DNA from: Ignavibacteria bacterium
GTDB taxonomy: Bacteria; Bacteroidota; Ignavibacteria; Kapaibacteriales; UBA961
DNA: 64,000 nucleotides
Assembly (NCBI GenBank): GCA_016720145.1
Contig: JADJXV010000008.1
Coordinates: 1 to 64,000, forward strand
Direction of reading: 5' to 3'
Position 1 is the stretch's first letter, and the number at the start of each line of letters is the position of its first letter. The position numbers and the translations under genes are program-made. Positions 54,091-62,992 of this stretch are shown here, in pieces. The notes below the pieces were generated by a model, which was not told the DNA's origin, did no database searches, and saw only the letters and a list, made by a program, of their open reading frames with translations.

Positions 54091-54486
54091 ATGAAGACCA
54101 CCCTCAAAGGACTCATTGTCCTTCTCGTTTTTGGCGCGCTCACCGCGACGTCTGCAATCGCCCAAAAAGCTCATTCAACGCATGAGCAAGGCACGAAAAA
54201 ACCCCATGTTAGCAAGAAACTGCAAGAAATGAAGGACGCGCTTGCGCTGTCCGACGAGCAAGTTTCTAAAATCCAAACCCTTAATAAAGATGCCCGTGCG
54301 AAAGCGAAAGCCGCCAATGCCGTCGAGACCGACCCGAAGGCAAAGCGTGCAGCCGGTAAAGTACGGAAGCAAGCTTTAGAGGCAAGCATCGCTTCTGTTT
54401 TTTCGTCAAGTCAGGCGAAAAAATACGAGCAATGGCAAGCAGACCAAAAAGCCGAACGCAAGAAAAAGCGTGAAGCGAAGCGATAA
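54091..54486 (+). CDS. Small periplasmic Spy/CpxP-like protein
   Basis: A 131-residue protein with a signal peptide (MKTTLKGLIVLLVFGALTAT to AIAQ). The mature part is very basic and helical, with LQEMKDALALSDEQVSKIQ, the LTxxQ-like pattern seen in Spy/CpxP periplasmic proteins. It has strings of Lys/Ala and a Lys/Arg-rich tail. A GGAG ribosome binding site precedes Met 54091; an in-frame ATG 51 bp upstream lies in the promoter region. It is transcribed alone with its own terminator. A stress chaperone role is inferred. Confidence 0.75.
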   Translation: MKTTLKGLIVLLVFGALTATSAIAQKAHSTHEQGTKKPHVSKKLQEMKDALALSDEQVSKIQTLNKDARAKAKAANAVETDPKAKRAAGKVRKQALEASIASVFSSSQAKKYEQWQADQKAERKKKREAKR

Positions 54487-54489
54487 TCG

Positions 54490-54520
54490 AAAAAGGCGTT
54501 CTTCGGAACGCCTTTTTTTT
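54490..54520 (+). terminator. Rho-independent terminator
   Basis: GGCGTTC-TTCG-GAACGCC with a UUCG-type loop followed by T8, 4 bp after the Spy-like gene. The A-run on the other side lets it serve the convergent PIN gene too. Confidence 0.93.
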
Positions 54521-54568
54521 GTAATATGAACTTAATTTGAACGTAGGAATAATTAGTACAAATGGGGG

Positions 54569-55093
54569 CTATCTTTTTTTTCGTTCCATTTTTAACTCAC
54601 GCTCCATTAAAAACTCATTTATATCAATACACTTCACACCGTATTTTTTTGCTACCGCAGGCATTTTATTGGGCTTAACTTTACTCTCACATGTGATAAG
54701 AGTACAATTATTGATTTTGCAATAACTAATTAAATAAGGATCGGCTTCATCTTTCCCTGCTGCTAACTTCTTTGAATCAAAAAAACCAGTGGTATATTGA
54801 TCGTTAATTATTGGAATTGCTTCATTTATACAATTAGCATCTGTTTCTACGATAAGTTGTTTCTTCCATTTTTTAATCCATTTTTTAATGAATTCTTCGT
54901 TGCCTTGATAGCTGTTAATTTCATCTTCCACAAAATCAATAGTTCTAAAACTACCTTGTCCAATGAGCTCCTCTATTTCTTCCCATATAGCTTTAAATAC
55001 CGGATTATCATATTTAAATGTAAAATCAAGTATTATTAAAGCACTTGTATCAATAACATAAACAGTATTTCCTGAATTAATTGATAATTGCAT
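54569..55093 (-). CDS. DUF4411 PIN-like protein (probable toxin)
   Basis: A 174-residue protein with PIN-type acidic residues: D in VYVIDTSALI (about 15), E/D in DFVEDEINSY, and GKDEADPYLISYCK. This fits the DUF4411 family, presumed ribonucleases. No signal peptide is seen. It starts 2 bp after the stop of the XRE-ImmA gene, so the two are translated together, the usual layout of a type II toxin-antitoxin pair in which the COG2856 partner is the antitoxin. The target RNA is unknown. Confidence 0.85.
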   Translation of the reverse strand: MQLSINSGNTVYVIDTSALIILDFTFKYDNPVFKAIWEEIEELIGQGSFRTIDFVEDEINSYQGNEEFIKKWIKKWKKQLIVETDANCINEAIPIINDQYTTGFFDSKKLAAGKDEADPYLISYCKINNCTLITCESKVKPNKMPAVAKKYGVKCIDINEFLMERELKMERKKR

Positions 55094-55095
55094 CG

Positions 55096-56223
55096 TTAGG
55101 CACTTAACAGTTGTCGAGTTTTGGGGATAGTAGATAACTTTACCCCAAGGAAGTCTGATAAGTCTTTAATATCGATTCTATTCTGATCATATGCAGAAAA
55201 TGCTAAAGTAATATAAGCTCTGCCTTTTTCTTTGAAGGTTTCTTTGGCAATATTCCTTCCTTCGGAATTTTTGGCTTTGCCGAATGTCGGTTTATTCCAT
55301 GCTTTATGCTTCTCTTTGTAAAATTCTGAAGTAGTCAAGTTACATTCTAGCAGACTTCTGAGTATTGACAATGGTCCAACATGAAAATAATTACCAAGCT
55401 CAATTAAATCCTTCTTAGCCCAAATTATCTCATTTTTCCGTTTCATCTTCAAGACTATATCCATCTGTAAAAGTTCATCGGTTGGCATAAGCATCTCAGC
55501 CGCAAATGCATTGCACCATTTTTCGATTAGTTGATTGGTATTCTCGGACAAATCACATAGACCTCCATCCTTCAATAAAATGTGTGCTAGCTCATGAAAT
55601 AGTGTAAATATTTTTGCTGTTGGCTGTTCAGCCCCCCTTTTAATTCCAATGATTGGCAAAACATCATCAACTATAGAAAACCCTCTAAGATTATCTTGTG
55701 TTAAACTTAGTTGAAAAACAGCAATACCAAAAAACTCAACTTTTTCAATATATGCTTCCAAAGCTAAATTGATATTTTTTATCCCTCTAATTTCTTCTAA
55801 GTTCCATTTTTTTCGTAATCTTCTTGCAACTTCTTTGGCTGTTTCCATGATGGAAGCTGAATAAATAAATCGAGTTGGCTGAATACCTGCATCTTGCTTT
55901 AATTCTAACAATGAATGAGCTAATGCACGAGCTTTGCGAACAGCCAAGATCGTTTTTTCATGAAAATTCCCAATCTCTGTAGAGTCAACGGTTCTTCTGT
56001 CTGTTGGTAATGGCTTTTCTTTAGGGGCTATTGAAAGTAGAAGCGTTGCAAGAGTCCTTTTGTAAGCTTTAGACAACTCTTTTAATTCATCCAAGGTGGG
56101 CTGTTTTTCACCTTCTTCCAATTGTACTAATCTTTTACTTGATATTTTTGTTTTTTCAGATGCTTGATTTCTACTCATGGCAATAGAATCCCTAGCCCAT
56201 ATTAGGACTTGATGATTTACCAT
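55096..56223 (-). CDS. XRE-family regulator fused to ImmA/IrrE metallopeptidase (probable antitoxin)
   Basis: About 375 residues. The N-terminal helix-turn-helix is at about 8-60 (ISSKRLVQLEEGEKQPTLDE). The central zinc peptidase domain has HELAH in IFTLFHELAHILL at about 210-214 and CNAFAAEMLMP supplying the third ligand region. Such proteins control gene expression by self- or partner-cleavage and pair with DUF4411 PIN toxins. The Met at 56223 (MVNHQVLIWARDS) is the better family start; ATG 56244 is also open. The pair lies directly downstream of the peptide transporter operon. Confidence 0.87.
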   Translation of the reverse strand: MVNHQVLIWARDSIAMSRNQASEKTKISSKRLVQLEEGEKQPTLDELKELSKAYKRTLATLLLSIAPKEKPLPTDRRTVDSTEIGNFHEKTILAVRKARALAHSLLELKQDAGIQPTRFIYSASIMETAKEVARRLRKKWNLEEIRGIKNINLALEAYIEKVEFFGIAVFQLSLTQDNLRGFSIVDDVLPIIGIKRGAEQPTAKIFTLFHELAHILLKDGGLCDLSENTNQLIEKWCNAFAAEMLMPTDELLQMDIVLKMKRKNEIIWAKKDLIELGNYFHVGPLSILRSLLECNLTTSEFYKEKHKAWNKPTFGKAKNSEGRNIAKETFKEKGRAYITLAFSAYDQNRIDIKDLSDFLGVKLSTIPKTRQLLSA

Positions 56224-56263
56224 TATGGAAGTATTATCGTGCATAGAATTAAATTATCTCCCC

Positions 56264-57274
56264 TCACACATACGGACACGCCACCAATTGCCCCATCCCC
56301 TTATCCTGCATTTGCGGAATAGAATTCGCGCATTCGGGCTTCGCTATCGGACAGCGGGTGCGGAAACTACAGCCGCTCGGTTTGTTGAGCGGGTTCGGAA
56401 TATCTCCTTGCAATACAATACGTTGCTTGTCTTTTCGGCGTGGGTCGGGTTGCGGTACTGCTGATAATAACGCCGATGTATAGGGATGTTTCGGTTCGAA
56501 AAATACTTTATCCGCTGCACCAATCTCCACCATATTTCCTAAATACATCACAGCAATTCTTGTCGAAATATGATGCACCACTGACAAGTCATGCGCCACG
56601 AACAAATACGAAATCCCGAATTCATCACGCAGGTCTTCCATCAAATTAATTACTTGCGCCTGTACCGACACGTCGAGCGCTGAGACGGGTTCGTCACAGA
56701 CAATAAGGTCAGGATTCGTCGCAAGAGCGCGCGCGATCCCGATTCTCTGCCGCTGTCCGCCTGAGAATTCATGCGGAAAACGAGCTGCGTATTCGGGTTG
56801 CAAGCCCACTTTTTGCAGCAACCATTCGACTTGATCATTCACTTCCTTTTTGGACATTCCCGGCTTGTGTAATTCGATTGGCTCAGCGACAATCTGTTTG
56901 ACCGACAAGCGCGAATTCAGCGACGAATACGGATCCTGAAAAATCATCTGAATTTTCGAACGGTACTGCCGCATGTCCTTGGTCGATAAGTTAATGAGAT
57001 CGGTCGTCTTACCGTCTTTTTCGTGATAAATCACACTGCCGCCCAAATGTACATCCGGCGACACATGACGCAGAATATTGATAATCGCACGTCCAACGGT
57101 CGTCTTGCCGCAGCCGGATTCTCCTACAAGACCAAGTGTCTCACCACGATGAATCGTAAAGCTCACGTCATCAACGGCCTTGACCTGACCGACTTTCTTT
57201 TGAAATACGCCGCCGAAGATTGGAAAGTGAACCTGTAAGTTCTTGACTTCTAATAATATGTCTTTGTTATTCAT
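56264..57274 (-). CDS. oppF: Peptide ABC transporter ATPase, OppF type
   Basis: A 336-residue ATPase with Walker A GESGCGKTTV, the signature FSGGQRQRIGIARAL, Walker B LIVCDEPVSALDV and the H-loop VAHDLSVVHH. The C-terminal oligopeptide domain has the Cys-rich segment CSFRTRCPIAKPEC, which binds an Fe-S cluster in OppF/DppF proteins. It overlaps oppD by 8 bp and is the last gene of the transporter operon. Confidence 0.93.
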   Translation of the reverse strand: MNNKDILLEVKNLQVHFPIFGGVFQKKVGQVKAVDDVSFTIHRGETLGLVGESGCGKTTVGRAIINILRHVSPDVHLGGSVIYHEKDGKTTDLINLSTKDMRQYRSKIQMIFQDPYSSLNSRLSVKQIVAEPIELHKPGMSKKEVNDQVEWLLQKVGLQPEYAARFPHEFSGGQRQRIGIARALATNPDLIVCDEPVSALDVSVQAQVINLMEDLRDEFGISYLFVAHDLSVVHHISTRIAVMYLGNMVEIGAADKVFFEPKHPYTSALLSAVPQPDPRRKDKQRIVLQGDIPNPLNKPSGCSFRTRCPIAKPECANSIPQMQDKGMGQLVACPYV

Positions 57275-58280
57275 GGATTTGTCCTCCTGCGATTTCCGGC
57301 TGAACTAAATGGCACCGTACAAAATGCCCTTTGGTAATTTCTACAAGTGGCGGCTCGACCGTATCACACTTTTCAATCTTTTCCGTACACCGCGTGCAGA
57401 ATTTACAGCCAATCGGGAAATTTAAAATACTCGGCACATTACCCGGAATCGCCTCCAAACGCTCATGTTTCTCGCCCTGCTTGTGAGCGTGAGGGATTGA
57501 ATTCATGAGCCCGCGCGTGTAAGGATGGAGAGGTCTGTCGAAGAGCTCAACGACTTCGGCAATTTCCTGAATCTTGCCGCCGTACATCACCACGACGCGT
57601 TGGCACAATTCAGCAATTACCGCCAAGTCATGAGTAATCAGCAAGATAGCGGCTTCTTTACGTTTTTCTTTGAGCGTGAGCATGAGGTCGAGAATCTGCG
57701 CTTGGATTGTTACGTCAAGTGCTGTGGTGGGTTCGTCGGCGATGAGCAAGGCAGGATTACACGCCAGCGCGATTGCAATCATTACCCGCTGGCGCATTCC
57801 GCCAGAAAACTGATGAGGATAGTCGTCGATGCGTTTTTCGGGAGCGGGAATACCCACCAATCGGAGCATTTCGATCGAACGGGTGCGTGCTTCTTCTTTG
57901 GAGACATGTTCGTGAGCCATAATCACTTCGCCGATTTGCATGCCGATTTTGAACACCGGATTGAGCGATGTCATCGGTTCCTGAAAAATCATCGCAATAT
58001 CATACCCGCGCACATCATACATTTCTTCATAACTCAGCTTAAGAATATCACGCCCGTTGTAGAGAATTTCACCATCGACGATTTTTCCCGGCGGGTCGGG
58101 GATGAGCTTCATAAGCGAAAGCGCCGTTACGGACTTACCCGAACCGGACTCTCCGACCAAACCCAGCACTTCACCCTTGTAAATATCGAAGGATACACCA
58201 TCAACAGCTTTCGCCATTTTGCCTTCGATATTGAAGTATGTGCGGAGATTTTTAATTTCAAATAGTTTTTCTTGTTCCAC
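57267..58280 (-). CDS. oppD: Peptide ABC transporter ATPase, OppD type
   Basis: A 337-residue ATPase with Walker A GESGSGKSVTALS, the signature FSGGMRQRVMIAIAL, Walker B LLIADEPTTALDV, and the C-terminal CKFCTRCTEKIEKC cluster motif. It forms a heterodimer with the OppF-type subunit to drive peptide import. In E. coli YejF these two ATPases are fused; here they are separate genes. Confidence 0.93.
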   Translation of the reverse strand: MEQEKLFEIKNLRTYFNIEGKMAKAVDGVSFDIYKGEVLGLVGESGSGKSVTALSLMKLIPDPPGKIVDGEILYNGRDILKLSYEEMYDVRGYDIAMIFQEPMTSLNPVFKIGMQIGEVIMAHEHVSKEEARTRSIEMLRLVGIPAPEKRIDDYPHQFSGGMRQRVMIAIALACNPALLIADEPTTALDVTIQAQILDLMLTLKEKRKEAAILLITHDLAVIAELCQRVVVMYGGKIQEIAEVVELFDRPLHPYTRGLMNSIPHAHKQGEKHERLEAIPGNVPSILNFPIGCKFCTRCTEKIEKCDTVEPPLVEITKGHFVRCHLVQPEIAGGQIHE

Positions 58281-58421
58281 GCTGATTTTCCTTTGTGATA
58301 TTCAGTAATTCACTTATAATATAGGAGCATAACGACGATTTGGGATGCTGTTACATAAATTCCAACCCATCGTTTGCGGTCACCCATTGCCGTCCAGACC
58401 GGCGACAGGACACAACTGCTA

Positions 58422-59570
58422 TTACCGCAACCTCGAAAACACCTTCGGGTCAAATGCTTCACGGATGGCTTCACCGATAAAGACAGTGAGCATGAGTGTA
58501 AAAAACATTGCCGTCAGTGGAACGATTGTCAACCACCAGTATCCGTCATTGATATGATCGAGACCAATGGATATCATACTTCCCCAGCTTGGCGTACCGG
58601 GCGGCAGACCGAATCCTAAGAAATCCAAGCTCACCAATGCAGTAATCCCACCAATCAATGTGAATGGGAAAAAGGTAATCAATGGTACAAGAGAATTTGG
58701 GAGGATGTGCTTAATCATGATTTTCCAGGTAGGAATGCCGATTGAAACCGCCGCCGCCACATAGTCTTTCGCTTTTTCTCGGTAAAATTCAGCTCGCATA
58801 TAGGTGGTAATTCCAACCCAACCAACAATTGATAGGAGGAAGAGTAGCAGTCCAAAGCTCGGCTTCGTCATTGATACGATAATGATAATGAGAAAGAGCA
58901 GTGGTAGCGAAGCCCATATTTCAATCACCCGTTGCATAAACATATCAAATTTTCCGCCTAAATATCCTAAAGCCGCTCCAAGCGGTACACCGATAAGATA
59001 TTCAATTAGAGAGAGTAAGAGCGCAAATGATATCGAAATGTTAAATCCGTATGCAATCTTGGAAAATACATCAGCCCCCGAATCATCCGTACCAAAGAGT
59101 CGAAACCCACCATCGGATGTAGAAGCAAGCGGCTTGGAAAATACATCTTCTTTCACTCCCTCAGCTCCCACAATATCGCGTGGTCCGTAGGGATATAACG
59201 GCATAATCACATAATTACCTTGCCCTTGCTGCTGATATTGAACTTTTAAATCACGATACCGGCATTCGCTCGTGTTATTTTCCTGGCCGAAAGTGACTCC
59301 TTGATACGTTTTGCTACTTACAATAAGTCCTACAATTGGTAACTCTACAAAAAATGCACGCACCGCAGGGAACGCCCATTGTCCATTATAGCTTATCATT
59401 AATGCTTGATTATTCACCAAAATAGGCAAACAGAATGATAACAAATATGCTATGCTCAATACTCGAAAAGCTAGATATCCACGTTTGAGACTCTTAAATT
59501 TCCGCCAACGCCGTTGCATAATCGTTGGTATTTTTTGATCAGACTGAGGTTTTGATTTTCTAAAAAACAT
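58422..59570 (-). CDS. Peptide ABC transporter permease, YejE/OppC type
   Basis: A 382-residue permease. The N-terminus (RRWRKFKSLKRGYLAFRVLS; NNQALMISYNGQWAFPAVR) and the long periplasmic loop resemble YejE more than OppC. Five or six membrane helices follow, with the EAA coupling loop AKDYVAAAVSIGIPTWKI. It pairs with the downstream ATPases and the upstream permease. A 141-bp spacer without a gene separates it from oppD. Confidence 0.9.
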   Translation of the reverse strand: MFFRKSKPQSDQKIPTIMQRRWRKFKSLKRGYLAFRVLSIAYLLSFCLPILVNNQALMISYNGQWAFPAVRAFFVELPIVGLIVSSKTYQGVTFGQENNTSECRYRDLKVQYQQQGQGNYVIMPLYPYGPRDIVGAEGVKEDVFSKPLASTSDGGFRLFGTDDSGADVFSKIAYGFNISISFALLLSLIEYLIGVPLGAALGYLGGKFDMFMQRVIEIWASLPLLFLIIIIVSMTKPSFGLLLFLLSIVGWVGITTYMRAEFYREKAKDYVAAAVSIGIPTWKIMIKHILPNSLVPLITFFPFTLIGGITALVSLDFLGFGLPPGTPSWGSMISIGLDHINDGYWWLTIVPLTAMFFTLMLTVFIGEAIREAFDPKVFSRLR

Positions 59571-59613
59571 AGATTCCCCGGAGATAATTTCAGAGTAAGT
59601 TCTTCAATAATTA

Positions 59614-60858
59614 TTACTTAAATCGGATACGCGGATCAACGGTGGCGAGAATAACATCTGACAAGAGCGAACCTATCAAGCTGAGAGAAGTTGTAATCAC
59701 AGTAAAGGTAAAGAGAATTGAATAATCGCGTGACAGAGCAGCTTCAAACGATAGTTTACCAATTCCTTGGATATTGAATACGCGCTCGATCACATACGAT
59801 CCTGCCAGGAAAATTCCAATAATATGACCAAAATTTGCAGCGACAGGTATGACGGAGTTACGCATAGCATGCACCCAAATCACTCGGCGTTCTTTGAGAC
59901 CCTTGGCAAATGCAGTGCGGATATAATCTTGACTGAGGTTATCGAGAAGAGAGTTTTTCATGAGCATTGTCGTTGTGGCAAATGCTCCGATACAAAAGGA
60001 AATCGTTGGCAACACAAAATAATACGCTCGGTCTCCAATTTTCGAGAGGAGAGTCAGCTGATCATAGTCTTGAGATTGAAAACCGCCAAGTGGAAATAAA
60101 CCGATACCAGTACCTCCACCCAACACGACAAGCATTACAGCACCCAAAGCCCAGCCGGGAATTGAATATCCGACAAATACTATCGCGCTTGAAACAAAAT
60201 CAAATGGAGAACCGTGCCTAATCGCCTTTTGAATACCCAAATACACACAAAATGTATAGGTCAATATCAATGATATTATACCAAATTGAATCGATACCGG
60301 CAAACGGCTTTGAATAAGATTTAATACAGGTTCATTATATTTATGAGACTTACCAAAGTTTAGCGTTAAAATCCCACTGAATTTCTCTTTATAAATCTGC
60401 AATTTCTGTTCGCCTTTATCATTCTTATAACTACGTACTTTCCAGCCTTCGAGTGGAACTGTAGGATTAGCGGCATCTGCTACCGTATAATTTGATCCAT
60501 TTTGCACCACAATCACCGATTTACCATCGCCGATATTTCGTGCAACGCCCGGTACTACTAAAAATCTATCTATTTTACGTGGATATACTCCCAGCCAGAT
60601 TGGGTAGCGCTTCCATAGAGGTTCATCAAAACCATAATATTCTTTAAGTATATCCATTGCATCCTGAGGTAGGGCTGTCACACTACCCGCCTGCTGCGAA
60701 ATTCCGCCTCCTTCACCGCCACTTCCCATTTTCAGAGCTCTGATTTCTTCTTCTAAAGGTCCACCCGGAGCTAATTGTACTATAAAAAATACTACCAACG
60801 TACAGCCAAGGAACGTAGGTATTGCCAATAGTAAACGACGTAAAATATATACTGCCAT
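59614..60858 (-). CDS. Peptide ABC transporter permease, YejB/OppB type
   Basis: A 414-residue permease, longer than typical OppB (about 310) because of an insert of around 100 residues in the first periplasmic loop. The start MAVYILRRLLLAIPTFLGC and the segment FFIVQLAPGGP are YejB-like. The coupling loop DYIRTAFAKGLKERRVIW is intact. With the YejE-like subunit it forms the peptide channel. Confidence 0.9.
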   Translation of the reverse strand: MAVYILRRLLLAIPTFLGCTLVVFFIVQLAPGGPLEEEIRALKMGSGGEGGGISQQAGSVTALPQDAMDILKEYYGFDEPLWKRYPIWLGVYPRKIDRFLVVPGVARNIGDGKSVIVVQNGSNYTVADAANPTVPLEGWKVRSYKNDKGEQKLQIYKEKFSGILTLNFGKSHKYNEPVLNLIQSRLPVSIQFGIISLILTYTFCVYLGIQKAIRHGSPFDFVSSAIVFVGYSIPGWALGAVMLVVLGGGTGIGLFPLGGFQSQDYDQLTLLSKIGDRAYYFVLPTISFCIGAFATTTMLMKNSLLDNLSQDYIRTAFAKGLKERRVIWVHAMRNSVIPVAANFGHIIGIFLAGSYVIERVFNIQGIGKLSFEAALSRDYSILFTFTVITTSLSLIGSLLSDVILATVDPRIRFK

Positions 60859-60894
60859 AGTTGTAATTGTTCGTGAATGACTCAGTTAGAAATA

Positions 60895-60933
60895 AATTCG
60901 GGCAATATTCCATGCCGGAATATTGCCCGAATT
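60895..60933 (-). terminator. Intercistronic stem-loop between the binding-protein and permease genes
   Basis: A perfect 17-bp stem (AATTCGGGCAATATTCC and its complement) with a 5-base loop, lying 8 bp after the binding-protein stop and 37 bp before the YejB-like start. On the minus strand it is followed by TATTTCTAAC, only a weak U-tract. It likely gives partial termination or protects the upstream mRNA, so that more binding protein than permease is made. Confidence 0.8.
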
Positions 60934-60940
60934 GCCAATC

Positions 60941-62896
60941 TTAGTTTTCTTTAAAATTCTTCCAGTAGTCAACTGTTTCTTTGCCGATTGGCATCGAACC
61001 TCCTGATTTTTTAGCTTCTTCCAAAGCTTTTGCTTTTTCGGCATCATACCACCATGTGCCAAAAATTGTAAGGTCCAGATATCCGAATTGAGTAAAGCGA
61101 CCTAAAACAGACTCAGGCATTCCAAATTTATTCCAATAGGCGATACGAATTCCTTTTGGATACCAGGATAACGCATCTGCATACGTTTCGCCAATAATTT
61201 TATCGATTTCCTGGATAATTTTGATTTGTTCTTTACGGGTAAACGTAGTGTCGTACTGATTGCATAATGCATCGACTCGTGGATTTTTAAATCCTGCTAT
61301 GTTGTTGTTGTCTTCTTTATCGGCGAGCGTTGAAAGATAGGAAGTTTCCGGATTTGGTGTGAGTAATCCTGTCCAGCTCTGCCACCAAATTGTGAAATTA
61401 CGAGCCATAGCATTCTTGAATAATGTATTGCCATCTTGAACTTTTAACTGTAGGTCAATTCCGGCCGTGCGTAAGTCCTTTTGGTAAATCAATACAAATT
61501 TTTCTACTTGCTTAGGAATTCCAAATTCAAGCACAAAGGGTTTTCCATTTTTCATTAAAATTCCATCTGAATTCTTTGTAGTATAGCCGGCTTCTTTAAG
61601 TAACGAAGCTGCAAGCTCAGGATTAAAACGGACTACCGGGCTTTCGGGACTTTCGAAGACTGAATTATCGTGATGTGAATCTGTTGTGAAATACTCGTCA
61701 AACAGTAAATTTTTAATAATAGACTCTCTATTGAATAAATGAGCAAATGCCTTACGTACTCTAATATCATCAAACGGAGGCTTTCTCATGTTAAAAGTAG
61801 GACCGGCATTTCCAAAAGGTGAATCACAGAATACTCGGCGCTTTTGAATCCACCCTTTATCGACTGCGTCATATTTGTCTTTCAACCATTTTTCGGTGGT
61901 TAGCGATGTAAAGAGAAAGAAATCTTGATCACCTTTTTTGAATTTTTCATATTCAAGATTAGTTTGATCCTCGACTACGTCAAATTGAATACGGTCGAAA
62001 TTTGCACCATATTTACTCAGCGGGTCATTTTTTGCCCAATAATCATCACGGCGTGTGAGCGAGTATTGCTGACCTTTTTTGATGTCATTGTCTAGTAATA
62101 TATACGGACCGGAGCCGGGTGGCATGGAGAATTGACATTTATCGATAAATTCAGTACCTGTTAATTTACCAATCACATGCTCCGGAAGAATATATATACC
62201 TGAAAAATATAGTAAGTTTCTAAAATTTAATTCTTTACACCTTACTTCCAAAATATACTTACTAATGGCTATTGGTTGTTCAAATTTTCCGAATGTAAGC
62301 TGTTGAGAAGGGTCCAAAATAGTTTCATCCATCATGAGTTTGTACGTCGCAACCATATCATTTGCAGTTAGCGGCATACCGTCGGAAAATCGAGCTCTTG
62401 GGTCTAAGCGAAACGTAAAAGTTTTTTTATCGTCAGATATTTTCCAATGAGTAGCGAGCGATGGTACATAGTCGCGGGTAATCGGATGAGCGCCAAGGAG
62501 GGTTTCATAAACAAAGGTACTGATAATTGAATTTTCAGTTAAGTGGGAATTACGACCAAAAGGTAGGAAATTGAAAGGGAAACGGCTAATAATTGTTGTG
62601 ATTTTTCCACCTTTTGTCGCCCGTGGATCACCAAAATATTTGAGTTCTTCTTCTTTGGGAGTATAGGTCACAAATCCCATTTTCTCTGCTACTTTTTCAA
62701 ACCCTGTGCCGCCGAGAGTATCAGCTACACTTGGGTCTGCGCCTGGAGGAATGTTGTCAAATTTTTTCCAAAGTTTAGTATTATAGGATGGTCCCGATTT
62801 ATCGGCGGTAGAGTCTTGCGTTTTTTTGCCGCAACCGGAGAGGAGGATAATCAAAAAAGCAGAAAGTAATAGAGTAGAGAAAACTTTACGTTGCAT
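60941..62896 (-). CDS. Peptide-binding lipoprotein (solute-binding protein family 5)
   Basis: A 651-residue lipoprotein with a signal and lipobox (LIILLSGC, Cys about 22). Family 5 segments: IISTFVYETLLGAHPITRDY, then LATHWKISDDKKTFTFRLD, ARFSDGMPLTANDMVATYK, and DDIRVRKAFAHLFNRESI. The large size and GGKITTIISRFPFNFLPFG resemble YejA-like binding proteins. It delivers peptides to the YejBE-like permease. It is the first gene of the five-gene operon, with a candidate -7 box 55 bp upstream. Confidence 0.92.
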   Translation of the reverse strand: MQRKVFSTLLLSAFLIILLSGCGKKTQDSTADKSGPSYNTKLWKKFDNIPPGADPSVADTLGGTGFEKVAEKMGFVTYTPKEEELKYFGDPRATKGGKITTIISRFPFNFLPFGRNSHLTENSIISTFVYETLLGAHPITRDYVPSLATHWKISDDKKTFTFRLDPRARFSDGMPLTANDMVATYKLMMDETILDPSQQLTFGKFEQPIAISKYILEVRCKELNFRNLLYFSGIYILPEHVIGKLTGTEFIDKCQFSMPPGSGPYILLDNDIKKGQQYSLTRRDDYWAKNDPLSKYGANFDRIQFDVVEDQTNLEYEKFKKGDQDFFLFTSLTTEKWLKDKYDAVDKGWIQKRRVFCDSPFGNAGPTFNMRKPPFDDIRVRKAFAHLFNRESIIKNLLFDEYFTTDSHHDNSVFESPESPVVRFNPELAASLLKEAGYTTKNSDGILMKNGKPFVLEFGIPKQVEKFVLIYQKDLRTAGIDLQLKVQDGNTLFKNAMARNFTIWWQSWTGLLTPNPETSYLSTLADKEDNNNIAGFKNPRVDALCNQYDTTFTRKEQIKIIQEIDKIIGETYADALSWYPKGIRIAYWNKFGMPESVLGRFTQFGYLDLTIFGTWWYDAEKAKALEEAKKSGGSMPIGKETVDYWKNFKEN

Positions 62897-62949
62897 GGAA
62901 TATCTCCAAGAATGTGATTGAAACTGTTAATTTGAATGTGAATTTACTA

Positions 62950-62957
62950 CAAAGATA
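62950..62957 (-). promoter_or_regulatory. Candidate TAnnTTTG -7 box for the peptide transporter operon
   Basis: On the minus strand it reads TATCTTTG, about 54 bp before the binding-protein start. No matching -33 is seen at 17-23 bp. Confidence 0.4.
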
Positions 62958-62992
62958 ATCTATCAGCAAAAGAAATTTTGTTAAGCTAATTT

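Noticed and set aside
57525..58265. 246-codon plus-strand frame
   Set aside because: Antisense to oppD, which has all ABC motifs; the composition (His/Phe rich) is that of a shadow frame.
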